From positions 62,001-126,000 of the forward strand of contig NZ_KQ948660.1 in the NCBI RefSeq assembly GCF_001514145.1: a DNA stretch of 64,000 nucleotides. Reading direction: 5' to 3'. The stretch comes from Streptomyces canus (lineage in GTDB: Bacteria > Actinomycetota > Actinomycetes > Streptomycetales > Streptomycetaceae). The notes under the pieces are model-generated. The model made no database searches. It was not told the origin of the DNA and worked only from the letters and a program-made list of their open reading frames with translations. Shown piece after piece: positions 25,373 to 35,097 of the stretch; within the stretch, counting starts at the first letter, position 1; each line of letters opens with the position of its first letter. The translations under genes and the position numbers were made by a program.

Positions 25373-25813
25373 ATGACGCCTATGGATGCGCGGGACCCCG
25401 AACTCAAGAAGGAACTCAACGCCACCCTGCAGGCCCGCAGGGAACTGGGCGAGGAGTACGAGTCCGCGCTGGTCGACTCGTTCCTGGAGAAGGTCGACCA
25501 GCGGATCGACGGCGCCGTGGACCGCCGCCTGCGCCGGCAGCTCGCCGAGCAGCAGATGGTGACGGCCCGGGGCGCCCGCTCGCCCAAGTCCACCGACTCC
25601 TTCGGTGAACGCTACGGCTTCGGCATCGTCTCCATGGTCCTGGCGATCCCGCTCTCCGCCATCGGCGGCGGCCTGGCCAACCTCCCGGGCCTCCTGGTCG
25701 CGTGGGCCGGCATCGTCGGTGTCAACGCCTTCCAGGCCGCGCGCACCAACCCGGACCTGTTCCGGGGGCGGCGCCACCGCAGGTCGTCCCAGGACAGCGA
25801 TTGGGAGGGCTGA
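25373..25813 (+). CDS. Conserved membrane-associated hypothetical protein
   Basis: 146 residues. Charged helical N-terminus (LKKELNATLQARRELGEEYESALVDSFLEKVDQRID), likely a coiled coil, then two hydrophobic segments (FGIVSMVLAIPLSAIGGGLANLPG and LLVAWAGIVGVNAF) and a basic tail. There is no ribosome site at the ATG, but TACCGT lies seven bases before it, consistent with leaderless transcription. An inverted repeat AACCCC...GGGGGTT lies just upstream. The family is common in Streptomyces; function unknown. Confidence 0.72.
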   Translation: MTPMDARDPELKKELNATLQARRELGEEYESALVDSFLEKVDQRIDGAVDRRLRRQLAEQQMVTARGARSPKSTDSFGERYGFGIVSMVLAIPLSAIGGGLANLPGLLVAWAGIVGVNAFQAARTNPDLFRGRRHRRSSQDSDWEG

Positions 25814-26210
25814 CTCCGGCTCGGGGTCCGTCGGCCGTGGCTCGACGGTGGCGGACAGGCACGGTGTCGGACGCGGCCCGGAAAAAAATAATGCGCGGGG
25901 ACCGCCGCACCCCCGTTACCGGGGGGCGGGACGACGGCGGTCCCCGCGAAGGACGTCGACCGGGTCAGGCCAGGTCTCACGTCCGGCGTCCATGGAGGTC
26001 CGGGAGCCGCTCCGGAGGTCCTTGGACGTTTCGGTGCCGGCTGGGGCGGGGAGCCGCTCCCGCCCTGCCGACATCCACTAATGTGCCGGACCCGTGTTAA
26101 GCGTGTGCTGCGCGGACGTGACACGCTCGTACCAGTTCCGCGAAGTCCACCCTTTCGGTGGGAAACCGCAAGTTCGCCGCCGTCACCAGGGGTTCACCGG
26201 ACGTTTCCCG
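25814..26210. other. Gene-free convergent region
   Basis: About 400 bases between convergent genes. It contains the U-tailed terminator at 25894-25948 and two weaker inverted repeats: GCGTGT/ACACGC (26101-26126) and CCACC/GGTGG (26147-26161). I see no convincing coding potential on either strand. Confidence 0.6.
25894..25948 (-). terminator. Intrinsic terminator with U tract, minus strand
   Basis: Perfect 14-bp stem (CGCGGGGACCGCCG and its complement) enclosing an inner C5/G5 stem. On the minus strand it is followed by CATTATTTTTTTCC, a run of seven Ts, so it is a classic Rho-independent terminator. The minus-strand transcript would come from the cystathionine beta-synthase gene ending at 26211. 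U-rich tails are uncommon in Streptomyces. Confidence 0.8.
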
Positions 26211-27599
<1,389 letters not shown>

Positions 27600-27761
27600 C
27601 GTTGTCTCCGGATGCTTGCAAAAGAAGTGGACCTGGTGGTCCGGCCAGCCTATGGCCTGATCGGGCGCCATGACGGTCGTTCACTCCCTGTTGGGATTGG
27701 GCCACGGTCCGTGCGGGGCAAGGAGTGGGTGTAGCGGGTTCTACGGAGGTGGCGGCGACGT

Positions 27762-28793
27762 ATGACGAGCATGTCGAGGGCGAGGACGGCCAGGCGGATC
27801 GCGGCCGGCGCCGCGTACGGCGGCGGCGGAATCGGTCTGGTCGGCGCGGCGGCCATGGGGCTGCTGCTGGCGGAGGTGCGGCTGGCCAGGCGGCAGGTGG
27901 GCAACGGCACGACGCCGCACGTCCCGCAGGCCGAGGGCCGGTACGGCCACGTCTACGCCACCGTCGGCGAGCCGCCCCTGCGGCTGGTGATGCTGGGAGA
28001 CTCCACGGCCGCGGGTCAGGGGGTGCACCGGGCGGGCCAGACGCCGGGCGCCCTGCTGGCGTCCGGCCTGGCGGCGGTGGCGGAGCGCCCGGTGGAACTG
28101 CGTAATTTCGCCCTCCCCGGCGCCACCTCGGACGACCTGGACCGTCAGGTGGCGCTGACGCTGGCGGACCCCGAGCGGATCCCGGACGTCTGCGTGATCA
28201 TGATCGGCGCGAACGACGTCACGCACCGGATGCCGGCGACGCGTTCCGTGCGCCATCTGTCGTCCGCGGTGCGGCGGCTGCGCACGGCCGGTGCCGAGGT
28301 CGTGGTCGGCACCTGTCCCGACCTGGGCACGATCGAGCCGGTCCAGCAGCCGCTGCGGTGGCTGGCCCGCCGGGCCTCGCGCCAGCTGGCGGCCGCGCAG
28401 ACGATCGGCGCGGTGGAACAGGGCGGCCGCACGGTGTCCCTGGGCGACCTGCTGGGCCCGGAGTTCGAGGCGAACCCGCGGGAGCTGTTCGGCCCCGACA
28501 ACTACCACCCCTCGGCGGAGGGCTATGCGACGGCGGCGATGGCGGTGCTGCCGACGGTGTGCGCGGCCCTGAGCCTCTGGCCGGCGGACGAGGACCGCCC
28601 GGACGCCTCCCGCCGCGAGGGCTTCCTGCCGGTGGCGCGGGCCGCGGCGGAGGCGGCGTCGGAGGCGGGCACGGAGGTCGCGGCCGCGATGCCGACGGGC
28701 CCGAAGGGGCCTTGGGCCCTGCTCAAGCGGCGGCGCAGGCGGCGGGTCAAGGAGACGGAGCCGTCACCCACCAGCGCGACGGGCGTCCAGTGA
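27762..28793 (+). CDS. SGNH/GDSL hydrolase
   Basis: 343 residues. An N-terminal membrane anchor or signal segment (GGGGIGLVGAAAMGLLLAEV) precedes an SGNH domain: block I GDSTAAGQGV (nucleophile Ser about 78), block III GANDVTHRMP, and block V DNYHPSAEGYA with the catalytic Asp/His. The C-terminal 80 residues are Ala-rich and basic. Predicted to be a membrane-tethered esterase or lipase; substrate unknown. Divergent from cystathionine beta-synthase. Confidence 0.88.
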   Translation: MTSMSRARTARRIAAGAAYGGGGIGLVGAAAMGLLLAEVRLARRQVGNGTTPHVPQAEGRYGHVYATVGEPPLRLVMLGDSTAAGQGVHRAGQTPGALLASGLAAVAERPVELRNFALPGATSDDLDRQVALTLADPERIPDVCVIMIGANDVTHRMPATRSVRHLSSAVRRLRTAGAEVVVGTCPDLGTIEPVQQPLRWLARRASRQLAAAQTIGAVEQGGRTVSLGDLLGPEFEANPRELFGPDNYHPSAEGYATAAMAVLPTVCAALSLWPADEDRPDASRREGFLPVARAAAEAASEAGTEVAAAMPTGPKGPWALLKRRRRRRVKETEPSPTSATGVQ

Positions 28794-28806
28794 CGGGGCA
28801 CAAAGC

Positions 28807-28814
28807 AAGCGCTT
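28807..28814. promoter_or_regulatory. AAGCGCTT palindrome upstream of thiolase
   Basis: The core palindrome AAGCGCTT within GCAAGCGCTTAG lies about 170 bases before the thiolase. TetR-type regulators of acyl-CoA genes in actinomycetes often bind palindromes containing this core. The match is short, so it is only a candidate operator. Confidence 0.3.
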
Positions 28815-28980
28815 AGACAAAGGTCACACCGCCATCCCCGTGACCCAGCCCATACGTACGGGTAACTTCCCAATCAGCCACGACCCGAAGACCGAAGAAC
28901 ACCCTCGTACTCCCACCCGCCACCCGACCACCGCCCCTCAACGAGGCGCTACGCGCCACCCCTTCTTGTTTGGAGCCGTG

Positions 28981-30201
28981 ATGCCCGAAGCCGTGATCGT
29001 CTCGACCGCCCGCTCCCCCATCGGCCGCGCCTTCAAGGGCTCCCTCAAGGACCTGCGCCCGGACGACATCACCGCCACGATCATTCAGGCCGCCCTCGCC
29101 AAGGTCCCGGAACTGGACCCCCGCGACATCGACGACCTGATGCTCGGCTGCGGTCTGCCCGGCGGCGAGCAGGGCAACAACCTCGGCCGGATCGTCGCCG
29201 TACAGATGGGGATGGACCACCTCCCCGGCTGCACGGTCACCCGCTACTGTTCCTCCTCGCTCCAGACCAGCCGCATGGCTCTGCACGCCATCAAGGCCGG
29301 CGAGGGCGACGTGTTCATCTCGGCCGGTGTCGAGATGGTCTCCCGCTTCACCAAGGGCAACTCCGACAGCCTCCCGGACACGCACAACCCCTGCTTCGCC
29401 GAGGCCGAGGCCCGCACCGCCGCCGTCGCGCAGCAGGAGGGCACGACCTGGCACGACCCGCGCGAGGACGGTCTCGTCCCGGACGCCTACATCGCGATGG
29501 GCCAGACCGCCGAGAACCTCGCCCGCTCCAAGGGCGTCACCCGCCAGGACATGGACGAGTTCGGCGTCCGCTCGCAGAACCTCGCCGAGGAAGCCATCAA
29601 GAACGGCTTCTGGGAGCGCGAGATCACCCCGGTCACGCTCCCCGACGGCACGGTCGTCTCCAAGGACGACGGCCCCCGCCCCGGCGTCACGCTCGAAGGC
29701 GTCCAGGGCCTCAAGCCGGTCTTCCGCCCCGACGGCATGGTCACCGCCGCCAACTGCTGCCCGCTCAACGACGGCGCCGCCGCGCTCGTCATCATGAGCG
29801 ACACCAAGGCCCGCGAGCTCGGCCTCACCCCGCTCGCCCGCATCGTGTCGACCGGCGTCTCCGGTCTCTCCCCCGAGATCATGGGTCTCGGCCCGGTCGA
29901 GGCCAGCAACCAGGCCCTGCGCCGCGCCGGCCTCACCATCGACGACATCGACCTGGTCGAGATCAACGAGGCGTTCGCCGCCCAGGTGATCCCCTCCTAC
30001 CGCGACCTCGGCATCGACCTCGACAAGCTGAACGTCAACGGCGGCGCGATCGCCGTCGGCCACCCCTTCGGCATGACGGGCGCCCGCATCACCGGCACGC
30101 TCATCAACTCCCTCCAGTTCCACGACAAGCAGTTCGGTCTGGAGACCATGTGCGTGGGCGGCGGTCAGGGCATGGCGATGGTCATCGAGCGCCTCAGCTG
30201 A
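28981..30201 (+). CDS. Acetyl-CoA acetyltransferase (thiolase)
   Basis: 406 residues. The nucleophile cysteine is in TRYCSSSLQT (Cys90). The C-terminal motifs are EINEAFAAQV, NVNGGAIAVGHPFGMTGAR (catalytic His) and MCVGGGQGMAM (second Cys). It condenses two acetyl-CoA or cleaves 3-ketoacyl-CoA; which one cannot be decided by eye. The ATG at 28981 follows TTTGGAGCCGTG. A hairpin terminator follows the stop. Confidence 0.93.
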   Translation: MPEAVIVSTARSPIGRAFKGSLKDLRPDDITATIIQAALAKVPELDPRDIDDLMLGCGLPGGEQGNNLGRIVAVQMGMDHLPGCTVTRYCSSSLQTSRMALHAIKAGEGDVFISAGVEMVSRFTKGNSDSLPDTHNPCFAEAEARTAAVAQQEGTTWHDPREDGLVPDAYIAMGQTAENLARSKGVTRQDMDEFGVRSQNLAEEAIKNGFWEREITPVTLPDGTVVSKDDGPRPGVTLEGVQGLKPVFRPDGMVTAANCCPLNDGAAALVIMSDTKARELGLTPLARIVSTGVSGLSPEIMGLGPVEASNQALRRAGLTIDDIDLVEINEAFAAQVIPSYRDLGIDLDKLNVNGGAIAVGHPFGMTGARITGTLINSLQFHDKQFGLETMCVGGGQGMAMVIERLS

Positions 30202-30238
30202 CGGAACGTATCCAACCGGCAACCCGGTGCCACCCTTT

Positions 30239-30273
30239 GGCCCAGAACCGAGGAAACTCCAAGGTTCTGGGCC
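30239..30273 (+). terminator. Terminator after thiolase
   Basis: Perfect 11-bp stem GGCCCAGAACC/GGTTCTGGGCC with a 13-nt loop, 37 bases after the thiolase stop, followed by GATTTGTG, a weak T-rich tail. Confidence 0.8.
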
Positions 30274-30470
30274 GATTTGTGATCCAATCTCCCCCAGGAT
30301 GTGACCTATATCGCTCGCGCCGGAATTTCCGCAGGTCACGCCCTTCCACCACTAAACCCCGGACCCAAAGACCTGTCCGATTCGTGACGTTACGCACTGA
30401 CAGCTGGATAGTCCGCCCTTCAAGCTGATGTAGGAAGTCGGGGGTCGACTTTGAAACCGGGAGTACGTCA

Positions 30471-31265
30471 GTGAGCGCCATGCCGATCGCCTTGTTGGTC
30501 ACCACGGCCGCCACGGGCGCCGTGGGCGTCGCCGTCCTGCGCACCCTCATGGTGTTGCGGCGACAGGTCGCCGCCCTGCACGCCGAGCTCGCCAGGAACA
30601 ACACCGCCCCCGTACGAGGCTTCGTACCGGCCGCCCGCCCCGCCGCTGACGTCGACGAGATACGCGCCGCCGTGGCTGAGGCCCTCGCCGAGGAACGCGA
30701 GCGTGAACTCGCCGAGGCGCGGGCCTTCTGGGCCGCCCAGGAGGCACGTGACGGCTCCGACGCACCCTCGCTGCTCGGACTGCCCGACAGCGACCTGTTC
30801 CTGCCCCGGCAGGCCGATTTCGTGGGCCTTGAGCCGGTGTCGGAGCCTTCGGCCGACGCGGACGAGTTCGCCGGCGGTACCCCCGGGGACAGTCCCGAAC
30901 TGGCCGCGGCCCGTCGCCGCCACCCCTCCCACCCGGACTTCGTCCCGGTGGGCTCACCGGTGGTGGGCGACCACGAACGCACGGTGGCGACCCTGGAGGA
31001 ACTGGCCGCCTCCGGCACCGAACTGGCCGACGTCCGCCCGGGCCCCCTCGGCACACTGGACGTCTACGTCTTCGCCGACGGCACGACCCTCTGCATGACC
31101 CCGGGCCACCGCGAGACGGCCGAGCGCCTCTCCGCGGCCCTGCGCGCGGGCGAGACCCCGGTGCTGCTGGGCGGCTCGGGCGTCTCGGGCGCGTACACGC
31201 TGACGTTCGCGTGCGGCGAGGAGAACGTCTACATCCTGGCGGACCGGGTCATAGCCTCCCTCTAG
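30471..31265 (+). CDS. Conserved hypothetical protein with N-terminal membrane segment
   Basis: 264 residues. One membrane segment at the N-terminus (IALLVTTAATGAVGVAVL), a charged helical stretch rich in Glu/Arg (ADVDEIRAAVAEALAEERERELAEARAFWAAQE), a disordered acidic middle, and a C-terminal globular domain (about residues 180-264) with DVYVFADGTTLCMTPGHRETAERL and VSGAYTLTFACGEENVYILADRVIAS. The GTG start has GGGAG upstream. No family recognised; it is probably a cytoplasm-facing membrane-anchored protein. Confidence 0.75.
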   Translation: MSAMPIALLVTTAATGAVGVAVLRTLMVLRRQVAALHAELARNNTAPVRGFVPAARPAADVDEIRAAVAEALAEERERELAEARAFWAAQEARDGSDAPSLLGLPDSDLFLPRQADFVGLEPVSEPSADADEFAGGTPGDSPELAAARRRHPSHPDFVPVGSPVVGDHERTVATLEELAASGTELADVRPGPLGTLDVYVFADGTTLCMTPGHRETAERLSAALRAGETPVLLGGSGVSGAYTLTFACGEENVYILADRVIASL

Positions 31266-31268
31266 GAG

Positions 31269-31580
31269 TCACACTCCGGCACGCTGCTGGGCCTGTGCCA
31301 CCAGTTCCATCGCTTCTTCCACTTGGCTCTCGTCCGTCAGGACGAGAGCCAAGTCATGCACGGCCACGGTGATCTGGTCGGCGGCGGCGAACATGCCCGC
31401 GTCCGGCATCTCGCGAAGGTCGGTCCCCGGCTCCTCCAGAACCTGCGTCCGACGGGCGAACTCCCGGGCCAGTCCCAGCGCTTCGGCGGCGGCGCCCCGT
31501 TGCAACCGGCTCTGCGGCGCGGCCCGCAGACGGTCGGCGAAGTGGTCCACAGCCCGGGTCAGACGCGATGTATCAGCCAC
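31269..31580 (-). CDS. Small conserved helical protein
   Basis: 103 residues, all-helical and acidic (LTRAVDHFADRLRAA; AAEALGLAREFARRTQVLEEPGTDLREMPDAGMFAAADQITVAVHDLALVL). GTG start, with only a weak ribosome site. Convergent with the preceding gene, three bases between stops. It looks like a real Streptomyces-conserved gene by codon bias. Function unknown. Confidence 0.6.
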   Translation of the reverse strand: MADTSRLTRAVDHFADRLRAAPQSRLQRGAAAEALGLAREFARRTQVLEEPGTDLREMPDAGMFAAADQITVAVHDLALVLTDESQVEEAMELVAQAQQRAGV

Positions 31581-31684
31581 CCGGCAACCGTACGCGTCGC
31601 ACCGGGACTGTTGCCAACAGGCGAACGCTCAGGCACGGTGACCTGAAGGACCGGCTTACATCCCCTTTGCGTCCGGAGGCGCCG

Positions 31685-31915
31685 ATGTCCCACGTCCTCT
31701 CCGAGGAGACCCACCGCAACCTGCTCGCCCGCATCCCCCACTGCACCGGTCGTGAAGTCTCCGACTGGCTCCGCACCGTCGACGAAGGCCCCGCCCTCTT
31801 CCGCTTCGAGGAAAAGGTCAGCTGGCTCCGCCACGAACACAACCTCGCGTACGGCCACGCCAAGGCGATCATCCACGAGTACGACCTGAGGAGGGCCGCG
31901 CGCAGGTACTTCTGA
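31685..31915 (+). CDS. DUF4287-domain small protein
   Basis: 76 residues covering most of a DUF4287 domain: MSHVLSEETHRNLLARIPHCTGREVSDWL, FRFEEKVSWLRHEHNLAYGHAKAIIHEYD. CGGAGGCGCCG precedes the ATG. Function of the family is unknown. A strong hairpin follows the stop. Confidence 0.85.
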   Translation: MSHVLSEETHRNLLARIPHCTGREVSDWLRTVDEGPALFRFEEKVSWLRHEHNLAYGHAKAIIHEYDLRRAARRYF

Positions 31916-31929
31916 GCTGCGCACATGCC

Positions 31930-31961
31930 GAAGGGCCCCCGGTCGGAACCGGGGGCCCTTC
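31930..31961. terminator. Bidirectional hairpin between convergent genes
   Basis: Perfect 14-bp stem GAAGGGCCCCCGGT/ACCGGGGGCCCTTC with a CGGA tetraloop, 14 bases after the DUF4287 stop and 20 bases from the stop of the opposing Bax-inhibitor-like gene. It can serve both transcripts. Confidence 0.85.
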
Positions 31962-31980
31962 GCCGTACGACCGTCGAGGA

Positions 31981-32874
31981 CTAGTCGTTGCTGTTGAGGA
32001 TCGCGATGAGCCGCAGGAACTCCATGTAGATCCACACCAGCGTCAGCGTGAGACCGAACGCGGCCAGCCACGCCTCCTCGCGCGGGGCGCCGTAGGCGAT
32101 GCCGTCCTCGACCTGCTTGAAGTCGAGGGCCAGGAAGCACGCGCCGAGCAGGACGCCGATGATGCCGAACAGGATGCCGAGGCCGCCGCTGCGGAAGCCG
32201 AGGCCGTCACCGCCGCCGAAGGCGGCGAACAGCAGGTTGACCACCATCAGCAGCATGAAGCCGAGCGCGGCCGCCATCACGAAGCCGTAGAACCGCCGGT
32301 TCACGCGGATCCAGCCGGCCTTGTACGCCACCAGTACCGCGGCGAAGACCGCCAGGGTGCCGATGACGGCCTGCATGGCCGCACCGCTCGCGATGCGGTT
32401 GTCGACGATGCTGGAGATGACGCCGAGGAACACGCCCTCGAACGCGGCGTACGACACGATCAGCGCGGGCGTGGCCGTGCGCTTGAAGGACTGCACGAGC
32501 GCCAGGACCATGCCGATCACCGCGGCACCGATACCGATGCCGTACGAGCGGCCGATGTTGGCGTCGTCGACGGGCAGCAGCGCCCAGGCGAGCGCGGCCG
32601 TGACGATCAGGATGCCGAGCGTGGTGCCGGTGCGCATGACGACGTCGTCCATCGTCATCCGGCCGGTGGTCACCGGGGTCTGCGGCGGTGCGCCCTGCTG
32701 CAGGTCCTGCTGGGCATAGGGGTTGGTCGCGTACGGGTTGCCCTGCGGCTGCGCGTAGGGGCTGCCCTGCGTGCCCACGGCTGCGCCCCCGGCCTGCGGC
32801 GCGGTGTTGAAGCCCGCGTAGCCGTTGTCGCGGCTGAACCCCCGTCGCGAGAAGACCGGGTTGCTGCTCCTCAT
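31981..32874 (-). CDS. Bax inhibitor-1/YccA family membrane protein
   Basis: 297 residues. An N-terminal Gln/Pro/Tyr-rich region (GSPYAQPQGNPYATNPYAQQ) precedes seven membrane segments typical of Bax_inhibitor_1-like (YccA) proteins, ending FGLTLTLVWIYMEFLRLIAIL. The ATG at 32874 follows GGAGTGAA. Bacterial members are putative cation or proton leak channels; the role in Streptomyces is not known. Confidence 0.9.
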   Translation of the reverse strand: MRSSNPVFSRRGFSRDNGYAGFNTAPQAGGAAVGTQGSPYAQPQGNPYATNPYAQQDLQQGAPPQTPVTTGRMTMDDVVMRTGTTLGILIVTAALAWALLPVDDANIGRSYGIGIGAAVIGMVLALVQSFKRTATPALIVSYAAFEGVFLGVISSIVDNRIASGAAMQAVIGTLAVFAAVLVAYKAGWIRVNRRFYGFVMAAALGFMLLMVVNLLFAAFGGGDGLGFRSGGLGILFGIIGVLLGACFLALDFKQVEDGIAYGAPREEAWLAAFGLTLTLVWIYMEFLRLIAILNSND

Positions 32875-33022
32875 TTCACTCCTCCATGGCCACCGTCTGT
32901 GGACCTTGCCCTCAAGAGTAATGGGTAGGCAAAGGAATGACCCTAGTGCTTGAGGAGGATCTTCCCTCGATGTGCTGGCCAACACGCTACGCGTACGCGT
33001 GATTCCCGGCACCGGAGGGGCC

Positions 33023-34198
33023 TCACCCGAAGGGGAAGCCGGTGTACCCCTCGGCGAGGTCGGTCTCGGCGGCCCGCGAACCGGCGATCCGCTCCAGCCG
33101 GGCCAGCTGCATCCGGTCCTCGAAGGGAGTGGCGTCGGGTGCCCGGTGCAGGAGGCTCGTCATGTCGTACGAGAACCGTTCGGCCTGCCACACTCGGCGC
33201 AGGCAGGTCTCGGAGTACGCGTCGAGGCGTTCGGCCGAACCGGTCTCCTTCCGGTGCGTCAGCGCCCTCGCGAAGGTCACGACGTCCCCCACGGCGAGGT
33301 TCAGGCCCTTGGCGCCGGTGGGCGGGACGATGTGCGCCGCGTCGCCGGCGAGGAAGAGACGGCCGTGGCGCATGGGCTCGTGGACGTAGGAGCGCATGGG
33401 GGTGACGGACTTCTGGGTGATCGGGCCGCGCTCCAGGGTCCAGTCGTCGTCCGTCTCGAAGCGGCGCTCCAGCTCGTCCCAGATCTCCTCGTCCTCCCAG
33501 CTCCCGGCATCCGTGCCCTCGGGCACCTGGAGGTAGAGGCGGGAGACGGACGGGGAGCGCATGGACAGGAGGGCGAAGCCGCGGTCGTGGCGGGCGTAGA
33601 CGAGTTCGTCGTGGGAGGGCGGGACGTCGGCGAGGATGCCGAGCCAGGCGAAGGGGTACGCCCGCTCGAAGACCTTGGTCAGTTCGGCGGGGATCGCTTT
33701 CCTCGCCACGCCCCAGAAGCCGTCGCAGCCGACGACGTACTCGCACTCCAGGACGTCCTCGCGGCCCTCGTGCCGGAAGCGGACGCGCGGGGTGTCGGTG
33801 TCGGCGCCCTCGACGGCCAGGGCCTCCGCCTCGAACAGCAGGGGGCCGCCGTCCTTGAGCTGGAGGGCGATGAGGTCCTTGCAGACCTCGGTCTGGGCAT
33901 AGACCATCACGGAGCGGCCCCCGGTGAGGGCGGGGAAGTCGACGCGGTGGCGCTTCTTGTCGTGGCGCAGCTCGATGCCGTCGTGCGGGAGTCCCTCGCG
34001 GTCCATGCGCTCCCCGGCGCCGGCCGCGCGCAGCACGTCGACCGTGCCCTGCTCCAGGATCCCGGCGCGCTGGCGGTGCTCGACGTAGGCGCGGTCGCGG
34101 CTCTCCAGGACGACCGAGTCGATGCCGGCGTTGTGGAGGAGCCGGGCGAGGAGGAGACCGGCGGGGCCGGCTCCGATGATGCCGACGGTGGTACGCAT
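33023..34198 (-). CDS. pobA: 4-hydroxybenzoate 3-monooxygenase
   Basis: 391-residue FAD-dependent hydroxylase converting 4-hydroxybenzoate plus NAD(P)H and O2 to protocatechuate. The FAD-binding GIIGAGPAGLLLARLL starts at residue 7, EHRQRAGILEQGTV is the conserved PobA segment, VVGCDGFWGVARKAIP is the DG motif, and LFLAGDAAHIVPPTGAKGLN is the GD motif. Length is standard. A perfect palindrome lies 38 bases upstream of the ATG. No pca genes are adjacent. Confidence 0.94.
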   Translation of the reverse strand: MRTTVGIIGAGPAGLLLARLLHNAGIDSVVLESRDRAYVEHRQRAGILEQGTVDVLRAAGAGERMDREGLPHDGIELRHDKKRHRVDFPALTGGRSVMVYAQTEVCKDLIALQLKDGGPLLFEAEALAVEGADTDTPRVRFRHEGREDVLECEYVVGCDGFWGVARKAIPAELTKVFERAYPFAWLGILADVPPSHDELVYARHDRGFALLSMRSPSVSRLYLQVPEGTDAGSWEDEEIWDELERRFETDDDWTLERGPITQKSVTPMRSYVHEPMRHGRLFLAGDAAHIVPPTGAKGLNLAVGDVVTFARALTHRKETGSAERLDAYSETCLRRVWQAERFSYDMTSLLHRAPDATPFEDRMQLARLERIAGSRAAETDLAEGYTGFPFG

Positions 34199-34236
34199 CG
34201 GGCGTTCCCTTCGGAGACCTTCATGTTGTTCGTCTG

Positions 34237-34252
34237 GTGAAATTTATTTCAC
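34237..34252. promoter_or_regulatory. Palindromic operator candidate upstream of pobA
   Basis: GTGAAAT-TT-ATTTCAC has perfect 7-bp arms, in an AT-rich stretch 38 bases before the pobA start codon, so it overlaps the probable promoter. Its form suits a dimeric HTH regulator such as an IclR-type PobR or a MarR/GntR protein. The regulator is not in this window. Confidence 0.6.
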
Positions 34253-34351
34253 TTTCGTGTGCCGAGTCTGCGCCGGGAGTCTGCCGATGTCAACGGTCTG
34301 TGCGGCCGCCGGGCCCGCGGAAGGCTGCCGCGGGCCCGGCGGCCGGACGGG

Positions 34352-35026
34352 TCAGCGGCCGGGCCAGCCGTCCAGGTGGCGGTGCATGGTGACGTCGTCC
34401 TGCGCGTCGCCCTTCGGGGCGTCGGCCACGGCGTCCTGGAGGACGGTGTTGACCTCGGCGGCCAGGGCGTCGGCCCGGGTCCGCAGGTCGGCCGCGGGGA
34501 TCCGGGAGCGGGTCAGGCTGTCCAGCCGACGGTGGATGTCGGCGAGTTGGCGGCGGTGGTCGGAGTCGAGGGTGAGCGGGGTGGGCGTGGAGACCACGAA
34601 CTGGTAGGCGCCGGCCAGGGTCTGGCAGCCGGTGCAGCTCTTGTTGGTGGCGTCGCTGAGGTTCACGGCGTTCAGGCGGGTGTGCTCACCCGCCATGGTG
34701 ACGATCTGGAAGGACAGCGCGACCGAACGGCAGGCGTCGTCGGCGGTGCAGCCCGACGAGACCGCGTTGGCCTGGTTGCGCACGGAGGCGGCGTTCACCT
34801 TGCCGAACTGCCGGATGGTGAACGAGTCCTTCTGCTCCGTGTGGTCGAGACGGTCGGCATGACTGAAGACATGGTCCGACGCGACGGCGACCTTGGTCGC
34901 CCCGCCGGTCGCGGCCTGCGCCGGCACGGCGGTCGCCACACCGGCGACACCGGCGGCGAACAGCCCCACGCGAACGGCACGCCGGGTGAACGGGGTGGAG
35001 GTACGGGGTTTTCGGTGGCTGTTCAA
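34352..35026 (-). CDS. Secreted protein of the peptide/M50 locus
   Basis: 224 residues. Signal peptide with RRAVRVGLFAAGVAGVATAVPAQA (cleavage about residue 38). The mature part has four cysteines in two pairs (SSGCTADDACRS; NKSCTGCQTL), suggesting disulfides, then a helical C-terminus (LADIHRRLDSLTRSRIPAADLRTRADALAAEVN). TTG start with AGGGAG five bases upstream. It lies 71 bases downstream of the M50 protease on the same strand, so probably in the same operon. No family recognised. Confidence 0.7.
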   Translation of the reverse strand: MNSHRKPRTSTPFTRRAVRVGLFAAGVAGVATAVPAQAATGGATKVAVASDHVFSHADRLDHTEQKDSFTIRQFGKVNAASVRNQANAVSSGCTADDACRSVALSFQIVTMAGEHTRLNAVNLSDATNKSCTGCQTLAGAYQFVVSTPTPLTLDSDHRRQLADIHRRLDSLTRSRIPAADLRTRADALAAEVNTVLQDAVADAPKGDAQDDVTMHRHLDGWPGR

Positions 35027-35097
35027 GGGAGCTCCCTGAATGGATGGATGAGTACGGATGCGGGGGGCGGCAGTGGCGGCCGGACCGGCCGGGGTGC

